A stretch of DNA of 64,000 bases from Oleidesulfovibrio sp047973035 (GTDB lineage Bacteria; Desulfobacterota; Desulfovibrionia; Desulfovibrionales; Desulfovibrionaceae): contig NZ_JBKEBF010000033.1 in assembly GCF_047973035.1 (NCBI RefSeq), positions 1 to 64,000 of the forward strand, read 5' to 3'. The notes beneath the pieces were generated by a model. It saw only the letters and a program-made list of their open reading frames with translations, did no database searches and was not told the origin of the DNA. The position numbers and the translations under genes are program-made. Each line of letters begins with the position of its first letter. Position 1 is the first letter of the stretch. Below, piece after piece: positions 15,330 through 23,665 of this stretch.

Positions 15330-16529
15330 TCATGCGCAGCGTGGCAGCGTGCATCCGGTGGCGCATTGCGGCGGGTATACTTCCGTCCGGTTGCGTCCGT
15401 TTTTCTTTGCAGCATACAGGGCAATGTCTGCACGCTTAAGCATGTCTTCCACAATTTGACCTGCCGGCTGCGCCGTCTTTTCGGATGCTGCGGAGCCTTT
15501 CGGGTGGTCGCGGCAGAACAGGTCTGCATAGCGCAGGGTAGTGAGCCCCAATGAAGACGAGACGCTGAACTCATGCCCGGCAACAGGCATGGTTGCGATG
15601 GCATTGCGTAACCGTTCGGCTGCCAGCAGCGCGCTTTCGTGATCCGTTTCGGGCAGCAGCACGGCAAATTCCTCACCGCCAAGCCGTGCGCATATATCAA
15701 CATTGCGCATAGTGGATGAAAGGCACGCGGCGAAAGTTTTAAGAACAATATCACCTACATCGTGGCCCCATGTGTCGTTTACGTGCTTGAAGTGGTCAAT
15801 ATCCAGCATCAGCAGAGACAGTGGCTTGCCGTTACGGTGCATGCGTTCCACTTCTGCGTGAGCTGTTTCCATAAAGCAGCGGCGGTTGCTCAGCCCTGTA
15901 AGCGGGTCAGTTCGGGCCATGTGTGACAGCTCTTCAAGCATGTGTTTGTGGTCTGTCACATCCAGAACGACTCCTACATGAGTTGTACCGCATTCTGCCT
16001 GAGAATCTGCGTGCAGCACCTGCGTGCTTATTTCCACCCATACAGGAGTACCATCTTTGCGGCGTAATGCTGCCTCGTAGCGTGTTACAGAACCGGAACC
16101 GCACAACTCGATAAGGTAGTCGGCATATGCCTGTGCCGAGTTGAACAGACTTGCCAGACTGGCGTTGTGTTGCATGAATTCTGTAACGGAAGACCAACCG
16201 AAGATAGCTGCCATAGCCGGATTTACTTCTGCAAAAGCTCCATCGGCGGTGGTGCGGAAGACTCCTTCGGCGGCGCATTGGAAAATTGACCGATACCGTG
16301 CTTCTTTGGCTGCGATATCGCGGTTCAGCTCACTTAGCTGAGCCTGCATGCGGTCACCCATGGACATAAGCCTGCCGCACTGACGTAACGTTTTTCGAAA
16401 GCCTGCCAGCAGTTCTGTAAAAGCTGCTTCATGCTCTTTTTGCAACGCTCCTGATCTCAGTGCTTCTTCGGCTTCTGCTATGAGTGTTTGTTCCTTTGAA
16501 AAAATGGCATGTTGGTTTGTGCCGGACAA
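15330..16529 (-). CDS. PAS-GGDEF diguanylate cyclase, SiaD-like partner
   Basis: Makes cyclic di-GMP from two GTP. Order: a helical N-terminal region (KEQTLIAEAEEAL ... RQCGRLMSMGDRMQAQL) common upstream of signalling output domains, a PAS domain (about residues 95-210, YRSIFQCAAEGVF start), and a GGDEF domain with the active-site motif LGGEEFAV. An RxxD inhibitory site (RNVD) stands five residues before it, so product inhibition is expected. The TTG start at 16529 is preferred because a GGGGGAAAG site precedes it and the helical region begins there; an ATG at 16655 would add an unlikely leader. It is followed 181 bases later by the SiaA-like gene. Confidence 0.85.
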   Translation of the reverse strand: MSGTNQHAIFSKEQTLIAEAEEALRSGALQKEHEAAFTELLAGFRKTLRQCGRLMSMGDRMQAQLSELNRDIAAKEARYRSIFQCAAEGVFRTTADGAFAEVNPAMAAIFGWSSVTEFMQHNASLASLFNSAQAYADYLIELCGSGSVTRYEAALRRKDGTPVWVEISTQVLHADSQAECGTTHVGVVLDVTDHKHMLEELSHMARTDPLTGLSNRRCFMETAHAEVERMHRNGKPLSLLMLDIDHFKHVNDTWGHDVGDIVLKTFAACLSSTMRNVDICARLGGEEFAVLLPETDHESALLAAERLRNAIATMPVAGHEFSVSSSLGLTTLRYADLFCRDHPKGSAASEKTAQPAGQIVEDMLKRADIALYAAKKNGRNRTEVYPPQCATGCTLPRCA

Positions 16530-16853
16530 AACTCTTTCCCCCCTGAGTATTGCCGTGCAAAGAAGTACAATAAACAAAACGGTGTGTTGTGCCGTGTTGC
16601 ATTTGTCTTTGCGCGTCTGACTGTTGGCTTTAGTGAATTTGAAAATCAAAATCAATATAAAAAGCTACTTTTTTTGCCGCAAGAAGATTTGCGAAGGGCT
16701 GGCTTGCCAAAAGGGGGGAGGTTCTGCGGGGCCGCTGTCTTGATAAGGGCCAGCAATGAAAGCCGGTTGCGGTGCGCAGATGCTGGTTTCGTTTTCTGTG
16801 TGTGTGGCTTTTGGGCTGGCTACCAGCACAAGCAGGGGGCGTAAAAGAGGAAG

Positions 16854-16885
16854 AAGAAAAAACGGGCCCTGTATGGAGGGCCCGT
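16854..16885 (-). terminator. terminator of the PEP-CTERM gene
   Basis: ACGGGCCC (16862-16869) pairs with GGGCCCGT (16878-16885); on the minus strand the stem is followed by six T. It begins 16 bases after the PEP-CTERM stop codon. Confidence 0.9.
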
Positions 16886-16900
16886 CGGTAGTCGTCTATG

Positions 16901-17653
16901 CTACATGGCGTTACGTTTGAAGCGTAAAAAGCCTCCGAGTGCAGCAAGCCCCAGCCCCATAAGGGCCAGAGTGCCCGGTTCGGGGGTAGGGGTGGGAACG
17001 GAACCGGTGTGCTTAATGATAAAACCGGTATCTACGGACGTAAAGCCGCCATTCTCAGCAGTTTCCCAACCGTAATAGTTTTTGGATGAGTCAAGCTGAA
17101 GCTCTGTCATAATTTGTTCAGGCAAGTCGAGACGGCGAAAGCTGCCGCCGAAGTTGAGCGTATAGTATTCTCCCTCATACTCAAACCCTTCGAGCGTAAC
17201 TTCTGGGTTATCCAGAATGAAAAAGTCAGAACCAGCGGTGATGTCATAAAAGGAAAAGATCAGTTCGGCGGACAGCAGACTCTGAGGGCCGGAAGCAGGA
17301 AGAAGACTTTGCAGCTCAAGCGTGGCTTTTACTTTGCCAGACTGTAACGGGTTACTGAACATGGCGTTCAAATCGTTGCTGTGCTGCATTTTCATGGTAG
17401 GAGCTATCGGGCCGTCTGTCAGAACCTGACCACTTACAGGCGCAATGAATTCAATGTAACTTCCGCTGCCCAAAAAACCATCCCCCCAAGCCAGTTTGCG
17501 GTAGCCGGTTGTGCCGGCGAGATCCACTTCGTTTGAAGCTTCATACAGATTGTAGAGCCCGCCCCCGAAGCTCCATTCAACAAAGCCCGCATCGTACTTG
17601 TATTCCCACACATCCACTACGGCGGCATATGCGGGAACTGCAAAGAGTACCAT
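16901..17653 (-). CDS. PEP-CTERM sorting-signal exported protein
   Basis: A secreted protein of at least 250 residues with a C-terminal PEP-CTERM signal: PEPG, a hydrophobic helix (TLALMGLGLAALGGF) and a basic end (RFKRNAM). Such proteins are processed by an exosortase at the cell surface. The middle is beta-rich and unrecognised. The first ATG (17653) gives a signal peptide that lacks its positively charged start. Thirteen codons upstream in the same frame, an ATA at 17692 followed by two Lys codons completes a normal signal peptide (xKKLSQLFVTVTVMVLFAV), with AGAGGG six bases before it. The real start may therefore be non-canonical; the ATG is given as the safe boundary. A terminator follows. 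Confidence 0.8.
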   Translation of the reverse strand: MVLFAVPAYAAVVDVWEYKYDAGFVEWSFGGGLYNLYEASNEVDLAGTTGYRKLAWGDGFLGSGSYIEFIAPVSGQVLTDGPIAPTMKMQHSNDLNAMFSNPLQSGKVKATLELQSLLPASGPQSLLSAELIFSFYDITAGSDFFILDNPEVTLEGFEYEGEYYTLNFGGSFRRLDLPEQIMTELQLDSSKNYYGWETAENGGFTSVDTGFIIKHTGSVPTPTPEPGTLALMGLGLAALGGFLRFKRNAM

Positions 17654-17692
17654 TACAGTAACAGTTACGAATAGTTGTGACAGTTTTTTTAT

Positions 17693-18352
17693 CGTTCACC
17701 CTCTGATGATATAAATGTAAGCAATCACTTATCGAGGGGTGTTGATAGCAAAATTTGTGCCCGTTACATGAATTTGACTATTGATGCGGCATTCTCGATT
17801 TTTTGGCTTTGTATGTCGTTTTGAATGTGTAAAACAGACCGACAACATGTATCTTTTGCCGAATAATATTATGAATACATGCGGTGAGTATCCCGTCTTT
17901 GCTGGCTATCAAGGTGGGGGCATTTTGTGACGGTAACGGAAAACGGACTTTTTTCAGGATTTTTGGTGAATCCGTGATGGGAAGATACCAAACGTAAAGG
18001 GTCGGCACTCTTTTGCCGGAAATGTTCGGAGCCAGTATCGCTGGAAGGGCGTTAAGCCCGACCCTTAATGAGGGATAGTAGCAGGACAGGAATGGTTCAT
18101 TGGCATGTTGCCACTAAGTGTGTGTAACTATGGTGGTCGTGGAGTTTCTATTCATTGCAAGACGGAAGGAAGGGCTTTGGGGTGCTAATTAAGGGACACT
18201 CAGATCGTTCATAAAAGCCGAAGAGTGGTATCATGCGGATTGTAACGGAGCGCTCTTATCAGTGTTTTATGAGAGGAGCAGTTAGCAGGTTGCCTGCCGC
18301 CATTTTGGTGCGCAGCGCTGCAGAATTGGATAGGCTGCATGGTAAGGTAAAA
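17693..18352. other. 660 bases without a recognisable gene
   Basis: Between the PEP-CTERM gene and tRNA-Phe there are only short frames without ribosome binding sites. AT-rich first third, probably promoter sequence of the PEP-CTERM gene. I see no repeat or RNA structure that I would name. Confidence 0.5.
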
Positions 18353-18387
18353 GAAAAAGCCCCTGCAGATTTTCATCCGCAAGGGCT
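18353..18387 (-). terminator. terminator after tRNA-Phe
   Basis: AGCCCTTGC and GCAGGGGCT (minus strand) form a 9-bp stem with one G-U pair, followed by TTTTTC, ten bases after the tRNA 3' end. Confidence 0.85.
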
Positions 18388-18396
18388 TGGCACTCG

Positions 18397-18472
18397 TGGT
18401 GCCGAGAGAGAGAATTGAACTCCCGACACGGGGATTTTCAGTCCCCTGCTCTACCAACTGAGCTATCTCGGC
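18397..18472 (-). tRNA. tRNA-Phe (anticodon GAA)
   Basis: A 76-nt class I tRNA with encoded CCA. Acceptor GCCGAGA pairs with TCTCGGC; D arm AGCTCAGTTGGTAGAGC; anticodon stem GGGGA/TCCCC around CTGAAAA gives GAA; T-loop GTTCAATTC. No integrated element is evident beside it. Confidence 0.97.
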
Positions 18473-18562
18473 GTCGCGGAGACATCTCTAAGCAAACCGG
18501 CATTTCATTGCAAGTCTTTTTTTGTGTTTTTTGAAAAAAAGTTGAGTTGCCAGAGTCCTTGT

Positions 18563-19138
18563 CTACAGAAAAAGGCGCTTTGCGTTGCGCATGGCGTATT
18601 CGCAGTCAGCCACAAACCGTAAAGAAGCCCGTTGAGTAGGGGTGGCATCATCGGGTACGGAGCCTTGGCGTAGCCATTCACGCATGGTTTCCACTGGTGC
18701 GCTTACGCTGAACCAATACCCCTGAGGGGCAGGCACGGGGCTGTGGGCATAGTGCCCGAAGAGTATTTTGTCATCCACAATGATGATAGGCATGCACGGC
18801 ATGGCGCGGGTTTCATACAACTCTACCATGCCGTCGTGATGGGCCGCCAGCCGCACCAGAAAATCGCGTGAGCTGTTAAACTCGTGCTCCATCTGGGCCA
18901 GCGTGTAGTCAGGGCGCAACACTTCCATGAATTCTTCCATCCATCCGCGCTTAGGGTCAAAAGGCAAAGCAATGGCCTGAAGCTTTTGAAAGCCGGGTTT
19001 GAGCAATGCCGTATTCAGGGCTTCAACGTGCCGCGGCGAACGGGCAAAGTTTGAATACATGGCTGCATGCAGGACGATACGCTTGCGTGCTTCTGCAAAA
19101 ACAAATGGAAGACTGGCCGTGTGGATTCCGACGTACAT
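18563..19138 (-). CDS. hypothetical protein downstream of aspartase-like gene
   Basis: A 191-residue protein I do not recognise. It has no signal peptide or membrane helix. The centre has a beta-strand-like run PIIIVDDKILFGHYAHSP flanked by helices and a WMEEFMEVLRPDYTLAQMEHEF helix. Its ATG lies three bases after the stop of the aspartase-like gene, so the two are translated together and probably act together. The HYAHSP stretch after VDDKILFG is reminiscent of ligand- or phospholipase-like folds, but this is too weak for a call. Confidence 0.7.
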   Translation of the reverse strand: MYVGIHTASLPFVFAEARKRIVLHAAMYSNFARSPRHVEALNTALLKPGFQKLQAIALPFDPKRGWMEEFMEVLRPDYTLAQMEHEFNSSRDFLVRLAAHHDGMVELYETRAMPCMPIIIVDDKILFGHYAHSPVPAPQGYWFSVSAPVETMREWLRQGSVPDDATPTQRASLRFVADCEYAMRNAKRLFL

Positions 19139-19141
19139 GAA

Positions 19142-19657
19142 TTACTCTCCGTCGTGCGGGTTGGGATGGCGCAAGGCGTGGGGCAGATCGTCTGTCGTAA
19201 AGCCCAGCTTGTACATTTTTTTAGGCGAAAGCAGACTGTGTATTTCTTCTATGGATACCTGTAGCGCCTCGGCTGCAACTTCTGCAAGTGGCTGTTCGCC
19301 TGCTTTGCCGCCCATCAACTGGCAGGCGCGATTGGCGATCACTTCATTCACATTCATATTGGCGGATGTTCCGGCACCTCCCTGCAGAGGGTCGACCACG
19401 ATACTTTGGCGGTGTTGCCCGCTCAGCAGTTCAGCACAGGCGGATTCGATGGCAGAGGCACGGCGGCTGTCCAGATAACCGAGCGCGGCATTGGTTCTGG
19501 CGCAGGCCAGCTTTACCTGTACCAGCGCAAGGATAAGAGGCTCCGGTAATGTGTATGGTGTAAGAGGGAAATTTTCACTAGCGCGCAGGGTGTGAATTCC
19601 GAAAAGGGAATCATCCGGCAGCTCCCTGCTGCCTAGTGCGTCGTGCTCAATCCGCAT
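19142..19657 (-). CDS. aspartase/fumarase-family protein lacking its central catalytic region
   Basis: A 171-residue open frame. Residues 1-125 follow aspartate ammonia-lyase closely: RIEHDALGSRELPDDSLFGIHTLRASENFP, then VDPLQGGAGTSANMNVNEVIANRA. From about residue 130 the sequence passes directly into what looks like the extreme C-terminus of the same family (AAEALQVSIEEIHSLLSPKKMYKLGF, compare the usual EAL ... LTEEEL ... ILNPENMTKPG). About 300 residues, including the SSxMPxKxNP loop and its catalytic Ser, are absent, so it cannot be an active lyase. A GGGGGGATTAGGC leader gives a plausible ribosome site. Either a decaying gene after an in-frame deletion, or a derived binding protein. It is coupled to the next gene. 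Confidence 0.7.
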   Translation of the reverse strand: MRIEHDALGSRELPDDSLFGIHTLRASENFPLTPYTLPEPLILALVQVKLACARTNAALGYLDSRRASAIESACAELLSGQHRQSIVVDPLQGGAGTSANMNVNEVIANRACQLMGGKAGEQPLAEVAAEALQVSIEEIHSLLSPKKMYKLGFTTDDLPHALRHPNPHDGE

Positions 19658-19894
19658 GCCTAATCCCCCCTTGAATTGTTGCTTGTCGGCTTTGTTGCAT
19701 TGCCTGTGCTTGTCCGCACTTTTTCACAGACGATGTGCACCGTAGCATGAGGCAGCAGTCTGTTCAACAGGCTAGAATTATTCATTCATATGCAGGCAGT
19801 TAAGCCTGCGCACCGGTAAGGCGGCAGCCTGTCGTGCTGTAACCGGCCGTCAACGGAGATGTTGCAGATGCTTTTGCGAAGGAGAGGATATAAG

Positions 19895-19941
19895 AAAAAC
19901 GGCCAGCCGGGGATGATGCAGTCCCTTTGGTGGCTGGCCGT
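19895..19941 (-). terminator. terminator of the aldehyde oxidoreductase operon
   Basis: ACGGCCAGCC (19899-19908) and GGCTGGCCGT (19932-19941) form a 10-bp stem with a long loop; on the minus strand a TTTTTC tract follows. It sits 120 bases after the last gene of the operon. The rest of 19658-20061 holds nothing else that I recognise. Confidence 0.75.
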
Positions 19942-20061
19942 TTGCAATAAGGGGATATATTACATGCCACAAAAAGGCGTTTGATGTGTGGCTGAAATGT
20001 TACAATCGTGTGACATCTTCAAATAAAGAGGCTGCTGGCGGTGGAATGATGAGGTAACTCA

Positions 20062-20769
20062 TTAGTGTCTCAGAAGTTCTGCAACTTCATGTGCGCGCAG
20101 ATTATACCCCAGCATGGACGGGATACCTGTATCCAGTTCCAGTACCACGGCACAGGCATACGGCGGAGAAAACCGGAAAAGGTCATCCAGCGGGGTGCCG
20201 GTCATGTAACAAAGCAGAGTGCGCAGCCAGCCCGCATGGGTAACAGCGACAGCAGGAAACGGCCCAAGTGAGACCCGGGCCAGTGCTTGACGCATACGGG
20301 CCTGCACATCCATAAAGCTTTCCCCTTGGGGCGGGCGGAAGGCCGCAATATTTTTTCCGCGTTCGGTGTATTGGTCGGGGTACAGTTCTTTAATGGCGTC
20401 AAAGTGCATTCCCTCCCAACGCCCCAGATCAATTTCGTCGAGTTCGGGTAATACGGTGGCAGGTTCGTCGTTCATGACGCTGCAAAGAGGGGCCAGAGTC
20501 TGCCGAGCCCGTACAGCAGGGCTGGAGTATAGTGCAGCCACGGGTAGCGGGCTTTGTGCTGTATCCGCGTGCATTGCATGGCAGGTTGCTTTGGGGGAAC
20601 GTATGGCTGCATCAGGCGGGTCTGATTCCAGTTCGTATCCGAATGCCGTTGCTATGCCTTGTGCCTGTAACAACCCTTGTGGCGATAAGGGCACATGGGT
20701 GCGGCCAATAGCTCTGCCGGTACCGCCGGAGGTGGCGGCATGGCGGAAAAAGGCTATGCGTCCGTTCAT
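20062..20769 (-). CDS. histidine phosphatase (phosphoglycerate mutase-like) family protein
   Basis: A 235-residue member of the branch-1 histidine phosphatase superfamily. The phospho-His loop reads FRHAATSGGTGRAIGRT (usual RHG), followed by LSPQGLLQAQGIA, SPAVRARQTLAP, ELDEIDLGRWEGM and the second catalytic His in VAVTHAGWLRTLL. The pattern is nearest to CobC/alpha-ribazole phosphatase-type enzymes, which act on small phospho-esters. It is the last gene of the operon and overlaps the nucleotidyltransferase gene by four bases (ATGA). Its place suggests a role in nucleotide or cofactor metabolism tied to the molybdoenzyme, but the substrate is unknown. Confidence 0.85.
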   Translation of the reverse strand: MNGRIAFFRHAATSGGTGRAIGRTHVPLSPQGLLQAQGIATAFGYELESDPPDAAIRSPKATCHAMHADTAQSPLPVAALYSSPAVRARQTLAPLCSVMNDEPATVLPELDEIDLGRWEGMHFDAIKELYPDQYTERGKNIAAFRPPQGESFMDVQARMRQALARVSLGPFPAVAVTHAGWLRTLLCYMTGTPLDDLFRFSPPYACAVVLELDTGIPSMLGYNLRAHEVAELLRH

Positions 20770-22550
20770 GAAAATTCCTTTTGCAGAAGGGCGAAGCTGT
20801 CACATCCCAGCGCGTCATCAAGCATTAAGCGCAGTATTAATGCCCGCTGTTTGCGGCCTGAAATATCGCGGACGGCTTGCGGGTCGTGCGTCCATTCTCT
20901 GATTCGTTCGTCAAAGCGTTCTTCCATGCGCACAAGCGAAGTGCCGCGGATGTACTTGTCTGCCAGCATAATCAGTTCGCGTTCGGACAGGCAGCTGACC
21001 GTGGCCGGATCAATATCCCGATGCGCTGCCACAATGTGGGCAACGTTATCAAAGCCATAGCTGCGCAGCAACTCTCCGGCGGCCTCTTCGTGCCGTTTGT
21101 ACCCCTTAAGAATGTCGTGGAGGGTTCCGGCGGCGGCGACAAGGTCTATGTCTGGGGCTGTAGCCTCCACGCCATGGTAGTTAGTAGCGCAGTGGCGGGC
21201 CTGCTGTTGACTGCTTTGTGCAGGATGACCTGGCTGCGTGTCGTCCTTTGCTTCATCTCTGATTGCGGCGGAATGATTCACCTGCCTGATCGCCTGCGTC
21301 TGCCTAATCGCTTGCGTCTGTCTGGTCGCCTGTGCCTGCCTGTCTGGCTGTTTCTGTGTATCCGGTTGTACCTGACTGTCCGTTTGTACTTGCCTGGACG
21401 ATAACACCTGCGTGTCTGAATGGTTAGAAGGCAGCGGGGGCAAAAACCCGTCCTGAGGTAGGTCGGAAAGAGGTTCAGACTGTGCTGCTGACGGACGATC
21501 GGGCATCTCGTTGCTTTGGTTGTATTGGGGCATAGGGGAGCAGGCTTCAGATGAGCCTGCGGTGTGCGATGTATCGTGAGGGTCGTGGGAGTACGGCTCT
21601 GGACATATGTGCCCGTTACCTTGGTTTGTGCTGTTGTTGGCTCCCTGCAAATGTGCAGCCCAGATGGATGCTGCTTCCGCCACGCGCTTGCCGTGCCTGC
21701 GGACATTATCCGGTGTACCCGCAATGGAAAAAAGAGCTTCGATTTCCGCCGTGGTAGGCACGTGGCGTGCTGCATAGGCAGCCAGCACGCTTTTGTACGC
21801 CTGCGGGGTGTCCATATCTGACAGGCAGCCTTCATCTGCCACAGGCAGCCGTGTAACGGTGCCGTACTCTCCGGCGCGGTCCAGCACGGTGCGCAGACCG
21901 CCTGCACCGTCATGGTTCAGTGCTTGTTGCAGTATGTCAGCCCGCAGCAGCGGCGGGTGCCCTGTTACCGTATCCTGCCTGCTGAGCACGGGTAATGTTA
22001 CGCCATGGCGGTGGACGGCAAAATGCCGCGCCAGCAGTCTGCACGTGGAAGGTCTGACAAGCGGCGTATCCACCGGCAGAATGAAGGCGGCATCCACATG
22101 GGGCAGGATGGTACGGATTCCCGCAACGACTGAGGAAAACATGCCTTCCGCGGCGTTACTGTTGTGTACGGTTTCAAGGCCGAGCCTGTGCGCTTCTGCG
22201 GTCACTTCGGTTTTATGAAACCCTGTAACCACCACGACAGGGGCGTTTGTTCCTGCTGCAAGAGCGCAGGACACAAGGTCCAGTACCGTGGTTTCGCCAA
22301 TGGGCAGAGTGGCTTTGCACCGGCCCATGCGCGAAGCTTCACCGGCGGCAAGGATCACAGCACCTATCCGGAGCGGCGACAAGGCATCTGCTATGTCCGC
22401 GTCATGCGGACTGATGACAAACTTCTGTCTGGGACTTCTGCCCCTGCATTTGCCCGCGTTGTGCTGCTTATGTCCGGCAGATGTCGTTTTGCCGTGTTGC
22501 GGGCCTTTTTTGCGGGGGCCTGTAGTGTCGTCTGTGCTGTCCGTAGTCAT
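20766..22550 (-). CDS. MocA/MobA-like nucleotidyltransferase with HD domain (DVU_1551-type)
   Basis: A 594-residue fusion. About residues 60-260 are a MobA/MocA-like NTP transferase (AVILAAGEASRMGRCKATLP, FILPVDTPLV, GHPPLL); in this family MocA joins CMP to molybdopterin to make the cytosine-dinucleotide cofactor used by aldehyde oxidoreductase, which is encoded in the same operon. The rest is an HD hydrolase domain, with VRRHGKRVAEAA as the first His and LHDILKGYKRHEEAAGELL as the HD pair. Between these two parts of the HD domain lies an insertion of about 160 residues rich in Gln, Ser, Thr and Pro, with imperfect RQTQAI repeats. The start at 22550 leaves a 29-base gap to xdhC; the first 55 residues are also low-complexity. 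Confidence 0.85.
   Translation of the reverse strand: MTTDSTDDTTGPRKKGPQHGKTTSAGHKQHNAGKCRGRSPRQKFVISPHDADIADALSPLRIGAVILAAGEASRMGRCKATLPIGETTVLDLVSCALAAGTNAPVVVVTGFHKTEVTAEAHRLGLETVHNSNAAEGMFSSVVAGIRTILPHVDAAFILPVDTPLVRPSTCRLLARHFAVHRHGVTLPVLSRQDTVTGHPPLLRADILQQALNHDGAGGLRTVLDRAGEYGTVTRLPVADEGCLSDMDTPQAYKSVLAAYAARHVPTTAEIEALFSIAGTPDNVRRHGKRVAEAASIWAAHLQGANNSTNQGNGHICPEPYSHDPHDTSHTAGSSEACSPMPQYNQSNEMPDRPSAAQSEPLSDLPQDGFLPPLPSNHSDTQVLSSRQVQTDSQVQPDTQKQPDRQAQATRQTQAIRQTQAIRQVNHSAAIRDEAKDDTQPGHPAQSSQQQARHCATNYHGVEATAPDIDLVAAAGTLHDILKGYKRHEEAAGELLRSYGFDNVAHIVAAHRDIDPATVSCLSERELIMLADKYIRGTSLVRMEERFDERIREWTHDPQAVRDISGRKQRALILRLMLDDALGCDSFALLQKEFS
21282..21335. repeat. 18-bp tandem repeat inside the HD-domain insertion
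   Basis: Three imperfect head-to-tail copies of an 18-base unit (first copy CTGCCTGATCGCCTGCGT at 21282-21299), with a partial fourth after 21335. On the coding strand it gives repeats of RQTQAI. The unit length is a multiple of three, so copy-number change would keep the reading frame. Confidence 0.8.
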
Positions 22551-22579
22551 GTCAGGTATAGCGTTTCCGGATGCTGGTT

Positions 22580-23665
22580 TCAGCTGTTCTGCGCACGGTG
22601 GCGGATGACTTCGGCCATTATGCTGACGGCGATTTCTTCCGGCGTCTGCCCGCCTATGTCCAGCCCGATGGGGCAATGGCAGCGCGCAATGGCTTCGTCC
22701 GTTACTCCTTCGTTGCGCATACGCTCGTACAGTGTATCCCGCTTACGCCTGCTGCCTATCATGCCTATATATGTCGCAGGAGTCTGCAGTGCCTGTTCAA
22801 GTACGGTTTTGTCGTGCAGATGCCCGCGTGTCATGATGACGATGTAACATTGCGGGGTGATGGTCAGGTCTGCAAAAGAGTGCTCAAAGTCCGGCAGAAC
22901 AATGTTTTTTGCTTCGGGAAAACGTTGTTCGTTGGCAAATTCCGGCCTGTCGTCCAGCACGGTAACTGCAAAACCTGTCATTGCGGCAAGATGCGCTGTG
23001 GGCTGGGCCACGTGGCCTGCCCCGAAAATTATCATGCGTGGCTGCGGTGAAAATTGCTCGACAAACCGGCAGGAAGAATCGCTGCATTGCAGCTTGGCCG
23101 AGGTTATTGCATTGGGGCTGCTGGAAAGCGGAGTAACAAAATATCCTTCTACGGCAAAACAGGTTTCAGTGGCATCCGGCGTAACGGTTGTATCCAGAGG
23201 TGTCAGCTGTGTCAGTTCCGTGGAAAGCCCGCAGGCAACACCCTGAGACAGACATTCGTGCACGGCCTCCAGCGCGGCAGCGCCGCTAAGCCCCGCTGTG
23301 TGCCCCTGTGCATCGGGACTGATGCGCTGGGCCACCACTGTCAGCCTGCCGCCGCATACCATGGCGGCTTTGGCTGCTTCTTCATTGGTCAGGTCAAAGT
23401 TTTTTACAACCGCGATTTCAGCGGCAGCTTCCGGCGTTTCTTTTTCCGGTGCATAGATGCCGTTAAGCAGCTTCTGCCCCAGTACCATGCATTGCGCCTC
23501 TACCAGCCCGCCGCCGACGGTACCCATGATGCTGCCATCCTGACGGACAATCATTTTAGCGCCGCTTTCACGGGGAGTTGAGCCGGATTGCAGAGCGATT
23601 GTCACAAAAACAATATGTTCGCCTTGCCGGAGCAGGCGGCAGGCGGCACTAAACAGCGTGTTCAT
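22580..23665 (-). CDS. XdhC/CoxI-family molybdoenzyme maturation protein
   Basis: Proteins of this family bind molybdenum cofactor, promote addition of its terminal sulfido ligand and pass it to enzymes of the xanthine oxidase family. The 361-residue chain has the N-terminal CoxI part (FVTIALQSGSTPRESGAKMI, GTVGGGLVEA) and the C-terminal XdhC Rossmann part (RMIIFGAGHVAQPTAHLAA, VIMTRGHLHDKTVL, YIGMIGSRRKR, PIGLDIGGQTPEEIAVSI). The start at 23665 has CGGAGAT upstream and overlaps the ligase gene by 17 bases. Being in the operon of the aldehyde oxidoreductase, its client is most likely that enzyme. Confidence 0.92.
   Translation of the reverse strand: MNTLFSAACRLLRQGEHIVFVTIALQSGSTPRESGAKMIVRQDGSIMGTVGGGLVEAQCMVLGQKLLNGIYAPEKETPEAAAEIAVVKNFDLTNEEAAKAAMVCGGRLTVVAQRISPDAQGHTAGLSGAAALEAVHECLSQGVACGLSTELTQLTPLDTTVTPDATETCFAVEGYFVTPLSSSPNAITSAKLQCSDSSCRFVEQFSPQPRMIIFGAGHVAQPTAHLAAMTGFAVTVLDDRPEFANEQRFPEAKNIVLPDFEHSFADLTITPQCYIVIMTRGHLHDKTVLEQALQTPATYIGMIGSRRKRDTLYERMRNEGVTDEAIARCHCPIGLDIGGQTPEEIAVSIMAEVIRHRAQNS

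Noticed and set aside
18397..19657. Integrated element at tRNA-Phe
   Set aside because: No integrase gene and no repeat of the tRNA 3' end were found downstream; TunR, the only recombinase-like protein, is far away and catalytically dead.
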